A stretch of DNA of 64,000 bases from Tetranychus cinnabarinus (lineage: Eukaryota > Arthropoda > Arachnida > Trombidiformes > Tetranychidae). Where the stretch lies: assembly GCA_022266195.1 (NCBI GenBank), contig WHVY01000010.1, positions 1,004,501 to 1,068,500 of the forward strand, read 5' to 3'. The number at the start of each line of letters is the position of its first letter. Position 1 is the first letter of the stretch. The notes beneath the pieces are model-generated. The model saw only the letters and a program-made list of their open reading frames with translations. It had not been told where the DNA came from and searched no databases. The position numbers and the translations under genes were made by a program. This document shows, piece after piece, positions 33,401 through 41,100 of the stretch.

Positions 33401-35752
33401 ATTTAGAAAGTTCTTCATTTTGAGTTTCTCTTCTCTCGATAAGTCACCAGAAATACCTTTCACTAAGGTCTGCTCAAGATTCTTGATGTCTTGAGGAAAT
33501 TCATCACCTCTTTTCTCTAACTTTCTCTTTTTAACTTCTTTGTCGTGTTTTTCGTCTTCTTTGACAACTGTTAAACACTTTTGAGCTGATTCTTTGATGA
33601 AAAAGCAGGCTTCTTTTGAGGTGGAAGGACTATTTTGGTCGTAATAAGCGTCACTCGACTTTCTAGAGACCTGAGGTCTCTTTTCGTCTTCGCCCAAATT
33701 TTGACTCAAAACTAGTCTTCTTTGAGGATCTTTCTTTGTATCCTTAATAAATTGAGGGAAATAATCTTGAAACAAATATTTCCATGTAGCAATACCAGGG
33801 ATTCTGGCTGAAACTTGCATTTGAAAACCATTCCGTAGAATTTCACAGGTTTTATTCTTTCTTGCTGCAAATTGTAGATCAGTTAGAAAGATGAAATTTC
33901 TTCCCAAAATCATTCGATAGGGAAGTTGAGGAAAAACGTATGCTAACATAGCGAATTGATCATGTCTGGGCTTAACTCGAATGAAAATCTGCGTTATGCC
34001 GTCTGCTTTGATCGATTTTGATGCTCCACCAAGACCACTGAATGAATGATTTGATGGGTAAACCATTAAACCTAGTTCCTCTGCTAGATCAGTTTGAATC
34101 AATGTTGATTCTGCTCCGGTGTCCAATAAACACGATACCGGTGAGTGATTTCTGTTTTCGATTCTCAAATCAATTTTGATTTCAGGAAAACTATCATCGT
34201 CGCATGTAACCTTGCGATCATTATTTGCCATCATTACATTTCTTGAGTCAGTTGCTAAATTTTCAGTTGATGAGGCTTCTTCTAATATACCAAAAGCTGC
34301 TTTTCTTGATTGTTGAATGCTTTGCTTGTATGGACAGTCTGGTGATTTGTGACTATATGATTGACAATATGCACATTGTTCTCTTGAGTCACTATTACTT
34401 GTACTTGTACTTGGTCTTTGATTGCGATTAAAGTTAGGACTTCTTGATTGTCTTTGATATCTGCTGCTGTTGAAACTTCTATTATTATAGTTGCTTGAAT
34501 TATTGCTTGGATAGTTGCTTGAATAATTGCTATTTCGTTGACCTTGATAACGACCTTGTGGTCTGTTGAGATTTCTTTGATTGCTTGAACTTTGATTTGG
34601 TGAATTGTTCTGTGAGTAACGGTTATTGTTTCTAAAATTGTTGTGTTGGTTTGGTCTATTAGTTGGACCTGATTCATTTTTAACATTCATGTTGTCACTT
34701 CTTCTATGATTCAATTTAGGATTATTATCAATGTAAGTTGTTACGATAGCGGTCAAAGTATCAATTGTTTTAATATTAGGATTAGGTCTTAAATGCTCTC
34801 TTATATCATCAGGAAAGGAAAATGTGATAATTATTACTAATGCGTCTTCTGGACAATTTGGTGATCTCAAGTGTACTGCATCTCTGATTATGTTACAATG
34901 TTCTCTAACATCCATACCCCTTACAAATTTCTTATTAAAAATTGATATCGAAGCTTCAATAACTTCTGTTGTACCAACATAGTTATCTTTGAGATAAGAC
35001 ATTATTTCTTGATGATCTAGATCTTCTAGGCCATCAGTTTTAAAATGTCTACATACATTATCAACTAATTCAGGAGTAAGTTTACAAGATAGAAGCTGAC
35101 ATGCATCATAATTTGTTAGTTTATATGCACGAATTCTAATTTTTAAATATCTTAACCATCTCTCTAAAGGCTGTTTCTTTGGATTAAAATCAGTAATAAT
35201 TCTATCCCATACAATACTATCAAGATTTATTCTACTCTGTTCTTTTTCTTTCTTCGGTTTTCTTCTTTTTACTACTATTTGTGATTTATCAGAATCTGAA
35301 TAATATTCACTATCTTCAGAGGTTTCTTGTTGCAATGGGTTTGGGGTTGAGGAATTTTTTGGCTGGGTTACTTTTTGATAAATTTTGATCATATCACTTG
35401 TAAATGCTTTTGTTTTAAGATCTGATTTTGACAATACCTGTTCAAGGTGATTCCCTAAAATTAGCTTTCTGATTCCGGGTTCGGATAAACCATTCAGTCG
35501 GAAGGATTTGATTGGTTCAGGACATTCTTCTAAATCAGGTAAGTATTCTTTGTTGAAATCAAGTTTATCTTTTTCAGTGATAACGCCATGATAAATTGCC
35601 ATTGTAACCATTGAATCTTTTATCTTTCGAACTAATACCCCTTTGCATTTATTGATTTTATCTTCCCAAGGCAGACCGACAGCTTTACAATAATTAATTT
35701 TGTTTTCATCTTTTTCAATGAATTCGAGAAACGTTGGATTTTCGCCGGCCAT
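30464..35752 (-). CDS. Gag-Pol polyprotein of Ty3/gypsy retrotransposon
   Basis: One uninterrupted frame of 1762 residues with a good start context (ACAATGG). Visible order: Gag with an Asn/Arg/Ser-rich tail; one CCHC zinc knuckle at about 460-473 (C-x2-C-x4-H-x4-C); aspartic protease with DTGA at 544-547; reverse transcriptase with YIDD at 968-971; RNase H starting near Asp1117; integrase with HHCC (His1407, His1414, Cys1444, Cys1447) and catalytic Asp1476, Asp1535 and Glu1571, giving D-x35-E; then a GPY/F-like basic tail. Gag and Pol share one frame with no frameshift or stop, so the product must be controlled by processing or stoichiometry. Three in-frame palindromic 21-mers lie at 33663-33683, 32640-32660 and 31608-31628. 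All catalytic residues checked are present. Confidence 0.95.
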   Translation of the reverse strand: MAGENPTFLEFIEKDENKINYCKAVGLPWEDKINKCKGVLVRKIKDSMVTMAIYHGVITEKDKLDFNKEYLPDLEECPEPIKSFRLNGLSEPGIRKLILGNHLEQVLSKSDLKTKAFTSDMIKIYQKVTQPKNSSTPNPLQQETSEDSEYYSDSDKSQIVVKRRKPKKEKEQSRINLDSIVWDRIITDFNPKKQPLERWLRYLKIRIRAYKLTNYDACQLLSCKLTPELVDNVCRHFKTDGLEDLDHQEIMSYLKDNYVGTTEVIEASISIFNKKFVRGMDVREHCNIIRDAVHLRSPNCPEDALVIIITFSFPDDIREHLRPNPNIKTIDTLTAIVTTYIDNNPKLNHRRSDNMNVKNESGPTNRPNQHNNFRNNNRYSQNNSPNQSSSNQRNLNRPQGRYQGQRNSNYSSNYPSNNSSNYNNRSFNSSRYQRQSRSPNFNRNQRPSTSTSNSDSREQCAYCQSYSHKSPDCPYKQSIQQSRKAAFGILEEASSTENLATDSRNVMMANNDRKVTCDDDSFPEIKIDLRIENRNHSPVSCLLDTGAESTLIQTDLAEELGLMVYPSNHSFSGLGGASKSIKADGITQIFIRVKPRHDQFAMLAYVFPQLPYRMILGRNFIFLTDLQFAARKNKTCEILRNGFQMQVSARIPGIATWKYLFQDYFPQFIKDTKKDPQRRLVLSQNLGEDEKRPQVSRKSSDAYYDQNSPSTSKEACFFIKESAQKCLTVVKEDEKHDKEVKKRKLEKRGDEFPQDIKNLEQTLVKGISGDLSREEKLKMKNFLNEFKDCFSTHKYDLGRIPAEKVDIKIDIGLNPIPRCNPYRLGPKKRQIMDAKLKELMDHGIIERSNSPGGSPAFLVPKPNGSYRLVTSFQELNAICKTRSYPMPNVEDFIAHLVGYNYFMTLDLTQGFHQIELAPSEREKVAFVTESGKYQYVRMPMGLADSPAYFQQFVNRVFGDQLYNRCLAYIDDVIIFGKTFDNLMENAAEVFKSLRKYGLKVQPDKCKFGHKEVKFLGHIISGKTIKPDPEKIERLKAFQPPKDIKALQSQLGLFNYLAKFIPDYANLAADLFELCSKKNKFKWTDRHQQSWKKIKEALIKNCELAQFDTTKEHKLVVDASSIAVGGMLMQLEEGHWRPVSFFGQKMAKHQLGYTITEKECLAVIVGVKKFQHYLSGKRFTIVSDHHALCALKKIDFKCTRLHRWATLISQFDYNIEYSKGSEHPADCFSRSNEWRHKRQGEINEEDFYKYCHFAFKEKIKYAQFGRIIITQEEDKSWPDKPDLEIINANNDDLEDLDEEEKSRKVLLAKSYMIEMKKLAPAPEIYDDKAFHRFILLAANKRLINEETTIRKEQEKDSYCNKCLKAVKKGELSSKFTIKSEILYRRRKKGNPAIVLPMSMVDKVFEQYHSDPVGGHFGFKPTCKRIKEIFWWANMDEFIRSKINRCETCSKYKHKTVNDKIQRAMPIPDNPFERIQIDVQGPFKPSKKRNQYLFIAVDVLTKFVFAQAYRHQGTKELLTFLDYIIQIIGVPTTIQTDNGPCFISKETKEYMEKLGIKHQRSTPYRPTSQGLVERVNRTIGTRIKMFANENEKQWDQELRDIVISYNATHSENIGNSPFKLIFNLNAKTPLENKLETPTLTNKPEEILKERERVKEKLIKQQETRIAKAPLKPIPFKIGDLVRKAVKFLDRKLGKKLTPAFKGTYVVTKVYDSTAIITDPKTLKKFKVNFENLKKIHHETDDESTEEEQISSNESISESETEEMK
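31608..31628. repeat. Possible in-frame palindrome in Gag-Pol, integrase N-terminus
   Basis: Eight of nine arm positions pair (TATAAAATC) around TCA. The encoded segment overlaps a commonly conserved LYRR region, so this copy may be coincidence. Confidence 0.35.
32640..32660. repeat. In-frame palindrome in Gag-Pol, after RT
   Basis: Eight of nine arm positions pair (TGAAAGGCT against AGTCTTTCA) around TTA. Encodes E-R-L-K-A-F-Q (1032-1038), same codon phase as the others. Confidence 0.5.
33663..33683. repeat. In-frame palindrome in Gag-Pol, protease-RT linker
   Basis: Seven inner arm bases pair (AGAGACC) around TGA; the two outer positions do not. Encodes K-R-P-Q-V-S-R (691-697), nearly the same peptide as at 26638-26658. 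Confidence 0.65.
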
Positions 35753-35898
35753 TGTTCTAAAAGATTCACTGAATTCTTTTTCTGAAGATGTTTCTGATGA
35801 TGATTCTGAATTCGATTCTTGAGACAGTGTTGATTCTGGTTCTGGATCTGGAGGTGATTCAGGAGACTGTGTTGAAGACAGTTTGTTTGCAGAATTTT

Positions 35899-35980
35899 CA
35901 AAAAACCTAAGGTTTTTTGTTTGATGAGAACAGGATGCGGAAATTCAGAGACACGTTGGCAAAAGACTTTGAGTCTTTTG
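35899..35980. repeat. Two palindromic 21-mers in the Gag-Pol leader
   Basis: Copies at 35899-35919 (CAAAAAACC/TAA, same unit as 27595-27615) and 35960-35980 (CAAAAGACT/TTG), both perfect. They lie between the primer-binding site and the Gag start. Confidence 0.85.
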
Positions 35981-36214
35981 ATTAAGATTGTTGATGTTGA
36001 TTAAATGTACTTGAAATGATAGATTAAGAGTTTTCACAAATTGTTGAACTGGAAGATAGCTTTGTTTAAAGCGTTGAGCGTATTTCAAAAAATAGGCGTT
36101 GGCGTGATGCACAAAAAACAGGATTTTATAGATGTTGTAGCTTTTTCAGGGTACTTTTAAGAGTTAATTTTAAACAATTTAGCACAATTTAAGGTTTTAG
36201 CAAAATAATAAAAA
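35981..36214 (-). other. Remaining retroelement leader
   Basis: Untranslated leader between primer-binding site and first palindrome. It is AT-rich with no ORF. A packaging signal would be expected here but none can be recognised. Confidence 0.4.
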
Positions 36215-36230
36215 CGAGGTATCTCCACCA
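36215..36230 (-). other. Candidate tRNA primer-binding site
   Basis: Two bases after the 5' LTR the minus strand reads TGGTGGAGATACCTCG. It begins with TGG, the complement of a tRNA CCA tail, and lies where reverse transcription is primed. I could not assign the tRNA from memory. Confidence 0.5.
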
Positions 36231-36559
36231 GTTGTTAGGGTGAGGGTCTGTGACAAGACCACAATCAATGAATTATTGAATGTGTACCGAGATCGTAATT
36301 AAGGGATGAGTAAAGGCACACAAAAGCCTAACAACAATAAATATGAATACGAATGATTTAACTAGAGAGAGCACTTTATTTAATATCACAGAGTTAAAGG
36401 TTATTTGTAATTTCAATGTTTTCAGATTAATACTTTTAAAGGTCAGTAAATTAAATCTTAATGATTAAAGAATAAGGGCAGCAGAAGTCCAAAGGATTTC
36501 TGAATAAGGAAGGTTTGAGTCTGAGTATGACTGAGGTAATGACGGATAAGTATAAACAA

Positions 36560-36608
36560 GACTGACTGACTTGTGACTGACTGACTGACTGACTTGTGAC
36601 TGACTGAG
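36560..36608 (-). promoter_or_regulatory. Array of TCAGTC initiator-like motifs in the 5' LTR
   Basis: On the minus strand, runs of a 4-nt period (TCAG) separated twice by ACAAG give eight overlapping TCAGTC hexamers within 49 bp, just downstream of the TATA box. TCAGTC fits the arthropod initiator consensus TCAKTY. The array probably sets one or several start sites and so the U3/R border. The same array is at 24610-24658. Confidence 0.5.
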
Positions 36609-36628
36609 GAATGTGGAAAAGGAAACAG

Positions 36629-36636
36629 TTTATATA
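36629..36636 (-). promoter_or_regulatory. TATA box of the 5' LTR
   Basis: TATATAAA on the minus strand. The TCAG-rich initiator array begins about 20 bp downstream, the usual TATA-to-start spacing. The 3' LTR has the same motif near 24679-24686. Confidence 0.6.
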
Positions 36637-36773
36637 CAATGTTTGAGTTAGATAAAAAGAACTTGTTAGTGAAGATTGACCAATGACATTAATGAGTGAT
36701 AAATATGGCTAAAGATTGATGATTAAGAAATAGTTTAAGGGGAAAGAATGAAATGATGTGTCAACCCCTTACA

Positions 36774-36777
36774 TAAT
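36774..36777. repeat. Target site duplication TAAT, right copy
   Basis: Matches 24279-24282 on the other side of the element. Confidence 0.7.
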
Positions 36778-38154
36778 CATACATACAGTGTATTTCAAGA
36801 TTTTTTATCAAATCTTAAGATAATTTTGTGAGTTAGTTTGGATGAATAACTTAGTAAATAAAATTGAATAAAGTCAACTGATAATTGTAGAAATCAAATA
36901 GTTTGATGAAATTCAGATTGAATTAACTCCTTAATCAGAAATCGTTGATAAATTTATCTCACTATCTGAGGTCAGTTGACCAAAAGGCATTTAAACGAAA
37001 GTCAGTTGGGCGAAAATGATTTTCCTAACAATAGATGGCGCTGCAAAGCTCAAAAGAGGAAAACTTTTGAATGATTTCAAATTGCTAATTGCTAATGTCT
37101 CTTTATTTATGTCTCCTTCTTAATCAAAAAATAAAATTACCAAAGAATAATTATTGTCACAGTTTTATTCTCAGCATATCCAATGCTCAACATTATCATA
37201 CACTTTCTTTTTTCGATCGATATAATTATCCTTAACTAATGAATTTGCATTTCGAGTTTACACGATGAGTCGAAAAGACATAATTTGATATCTAACACAA
37301 GCTTAACAAATATATGAAAACAAAATCATTAAGATCACAATTTAAGACAAACAAAAAGCAAATCCTGAAGAAAATTTAGCCTGGTAGTGGAAAAAACGCT
37401 AAAATATCTTGCGCTCAAGTTGGCAAAAAAATTAGCTTTGAACCTTTCTTTTAGTTCATTTAATTTTTTGTTGATAAATCAGATCTCTGTAGCTCAGTAA
37501 AAAGGTCTTGGTATTCAATCACCGGGCCAATATAATGACACGGTGCTTCGGAACGCGTGAACTAGTTGTAAGTGAGACTTTTAATACCTGACCGTAAGTA
37601 CTTCATCAGCAGTTTTTGGTTTGAAATATTCGCCGGTTGCCGAAAAACAATTTGTTCCGATCACTGTTGTTGATGCATTCCACACATGATTCATACCTTT
37701 TCTCAATTAAAACAAGATCTAGATCAGTGCTTCCCCTAAATCTACCCAACTAATTTGATTGAAATCTTGTCGATTTCTCACGAAATTCATTTGAAATTCA
37801 TTGAGAAATTAGCATCCTCTTTGCATACTCTGAATAGAGTAAATCTTTAACTCGAGAGTTTTTGTCTTATGAAAGTAAATTTTGGTCATATGAACGCTGG
37901 TTTTGTTGTTATGAAAACTCTGTGTCTTTTCAGTCAGTCTGTGTTACTGTTGTTGTGTGATAAAGCGATTGAGTTAACAATTGATTGATTTAATAGAAAA
38001 AATTGCATTATTATTTAATAAAGTCAAAAAATAATTGTTTTGCAAAATTTCATGTCAACAAAATAATTAGTCGACAATAGTAAATACTAATCCAATTTAT
38101 AGTAATAGTAATTGGATGTTAACTAGCGTAAATTAATTGTTGAATAATATGCTG
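36778..38154. other. Host DNA between retrotransposon and SLC13 gene
   Basis: AT-rich, no coding signal. It holds a CTCF-like motif at 37033-37041 and a short tRNA box-A-like string (GTAGCTCAGT, near 37489) without a matching box B. SLC13 polyadenylation must fall near its right end. Confidence 0.5.
37033..37041 (+). promoter_or_regulatory. CTCF-like motif AGATGGCGC
   Basis: AGATGGCGC matches the core known for Drosophila CTCF (AGRKGGCGC). A 6-of-9 GC string is rare in such AT-rich DNA. It faces the second copy at 58616-58624, so the pair brackets the SLC13 gene in convergent orientation. Confidence 0.3.
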
Positions 38155-41100
38155 TCAAGAAATTAAAGTACTGTTGAATGTTGCTCGAGCCCAGTCTGGT
38201 GTTGTTGATAATCCGAAAATTGGATAACCAAGAAGGTTAAGATTAGCAACGATAACAGCTAAACTGGTGACTTTCATCAATAAACCTGGAATAACCTGGG
38301 AAAAGACAAAATTATTCAATAAAAGGATAGCATTAGAATCAATTTTAAATCGCAAAAGTTTATGGGAATAAAAAATGAATATGGTTAATCGGATTGGAGT
38401 AAAAAAGCATTGATGCATCTCAACAGTAATTCAATGTTTCAGGGATAACTGAATAACTGAATTTATCAAATTATTACTCAACTGGTAACTAAGTTGTTTC
38501 AGCTCTTTTAGCATTAATACACAAAAATGATTACTTGATTTAACTGGAAAGGTTCACTTTACCAGCAACTAGTACTTAAATTGTGTATAAATCAAGATTA
38601 ACATGAACGATTAACCATTGAATAAGAAAATTCAAGTTTTATTGAAAACGATGATATCAATATTACCATATCAGAAGGTTTTAGACCAGCATGTTCATAG
38701 ACTAACGCATTGGCTGGAGTTCCTGCTGGTAAAATGAAACACATTGAGCAAGCCATGGTAACAGGAATCAGGAAGACTAATGGATTGATTCCAATTGATG
38801 CAGCCTTTAATAAAGAGAAAGACAAATAATTAAGTAATATGTTTAACCAGAATGCAACTTTGGCTATTAAATTATTTACAAGGAAAGGTATTCAATGTGA
38901 ACAATCCCATGAATTATCAGTTTATAATTGATCGTTAAATTGAACAAACCAATGGTCAGTAAAGGACAACAACTAGTCTAACTCAATGTTTAAGCAAAAG
39001 CAGAAATATTTGTCCTCAATTAACTAGTAAATCCAAGGGATTGAGTAAATGCTTTAATAAAAAGACAAATTACTCAAGATCCAGACAGAAAAAGGTATCA
39101 ACAATCATTGATTGAAACAGCTATCTTGAAATATTGAATTTCCTCAATAAGATAAATTGTGTTTCTCTGAATTATGCGAATCTTTCATTTGGCTGTCGCT
39201 TCAAAATTTCAAATCAGATTAACAGTTTTTTCAGTGAAAAACAATTCTGGCTGATAAAGTTGAAAATGACAGGCATAATTCATGTCTATCAAGTAAACTG
39301 AAACTATGATAATTGGAATGAACAGGAATCTGGGAAATATGATGAATCAAGAGGATAAAATAATGGATGGTGAAACTAAAAGGATGCCTACAACTTGAGC
39401 AACAACAGGTAAAACGATTGTAGCGGTTGTTGAATTGCTGGCAAATTCAGTTAAAAATCCAGCAATGATGGCAAAAATGATGATAAGCATGACAACTGGA
39501 AGACCGTTAATCTTTGTGAACATGTTTCCAAGGTATGCAGAAAGTCCTGAAGTCTGTAAAAAGAGAAGAATAAAAAAATGTTAATAATCATGAAAAAAAA
39601 CAACAGAAGCAAAAGAAAATGCAATGAAATGAGAAAATTAAAAAAAATGAAAAAAAGGTGATGAAGTAAAAGATGAAGAATGACGATGATGAAGATGATG
39701 GTGATTAGGATGAAATAAAAGACGGCAATGGTGAAAGATGAAAGATGATGAACATAAAAAATCAATATAGAGAGATGAGGAATAACAATGGATGAAGGAA
39801 GAGAAGCATGAAAATATAGGTTTGACCATTTCCTTCAGAATTATCAGATTGTTGAAACATCATGTTTAACCTGTTAATAGGTATCTTCTTCTTCTTCCTC
39901 TTCATGGTATTTTTCATCTTCTTCTTGTTGTTCCCTTCCGTTGACTAACAGGATCTATCCTTTTCATCATCTTAATATTGAACAGCATTTCAAGAGTAGG
40001 CAGATGATGAACAAAAAAAAGGACAGAAAGAATGAGTGATAAATAGGATAAACTAGAGTCTTAAAAAAGTCACTGGGAGTTGAAAAACTATTCATTTCAT
40101 GAATTTCCTGTAATCGATTCACTATTTTTTTGTTCGGCTACAGAAAACACTTTTTTTCCTCTCACTGGATAAACATTATAATATCACATTATGTAAGGCT
40201 AATAACCCAAGACTCCAATTGAATGCCAAGTGACTGGAAAGCAAAGGCAAAATATGATATTTACTCACAATCTAATTATATTTAGTCTGTTGGTAAACTT
40301 AAATTTAATTTTTTATAAGATTTTTCCACTTCTCTTTCACTCTTGATTCACTGAAAATTCAACTTGAATAAAAATAGAGAATCGTTTGGATTCATTTCAA
40401 TCCGTTTCTTATAAGACTTGACTTATGAGAGTTGTGACTAGTTGACTTGCAGTCAAACCCAATTTGACTTCTAGAAACTATCAAATGGCAAATTAAAATG
40501 CAACCATTAATTGCTTCAATTAGTATGATAAGCAGTTGGAGGTGATTGGAGTAATTAAGATTGGATTGAATATCAAATATCAAAGTCCCTTGTTGCCATT
40601 GAAATGCTTCAAGTACTCTGTTATAACCAATTGAGAGTAACAATAAGTTGAATTGTGAATGAATTGGAATTTTTTGTTTGATAAAATTACTGAAAAACTC
40701 ATCAATATTCATCAACAATTTACTTTTCCGCTAATTTAATGGCAAACTAAGTTACATTATTTAAGTTTATTCAAAGTTATTCAGTTCTATTAAAATGAAG
40801 GACAAAATTCAAGTTAATATTTACTTTTTTTACTCCTCATTGAGTTGGAAGTTCATTTTTTTCTCAGCCAATTCCCGGAGGCAATTGAAGATAATTTATT
40901 TTAAACAATAAATTTTTATATAAAAAGAGATGATAATAATAAATGATATTTCGTTGGTTGATTGAGAAATGAAAAATGCTCAAGATTTTTCAATACAAAT
41001 GATGAGCTAAAAATGGTTAGGTAAGAATCAGTGAATAAACTGAACAACATTTTGTACTCGAGCAATAAAATTGATGAGAAAATCTGATGAGCAAAAAATA

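Larger units (their letters stand above)
24283..36773 (-). mobile_element. Ty3/gypsy-class LTR retrotransposon, apparently intact, with extra ORFs
   Basis: Two 541-bp direct repeats (24283-24823 and 36233-36773) that look identical flank 11.4 kb of internal DNA. In element orientation each starts TGTAAGGGG and ends CCTAACA, and TAAT flanks both sides. Read on the minus strand the order is: LTR, primer-binding site, leader, Gag-Pol (35752-30464), a 231-aa ORF (29390-28695), an 872-aa zinc-finger/exonuclease ORF (27482-24864), a short G-rich tract, LTR. Integrase after RNase H places it with Ty3/gypsy rather than copia. All three ORFs are uninterrupted, which with matching LTRs suggests recent insertion. 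No envelope-like ORF with signal peptide and transmembrane anchor is present. The intervals between ORFs are dense in 21-nt palindromes. Confidence 0.93.
36233..36773 (-). repeat. 5' LTR of the retrotransposon
   Basis: 541 bp, begins TG and ends CA in element orientation. It is upstream of Gag-Pol and should carry the active promoter. Confidence 0.92.

Noticed and set aside
37481..37530. tRNA-like box A (CTGTAGCTCAGT) suggesting a tRNA or SINE
   Set aside because: No box B (GGTTCGANTCC-like) at the right distance, no acceptor-stem pairing and no poly-A or repeat tail.
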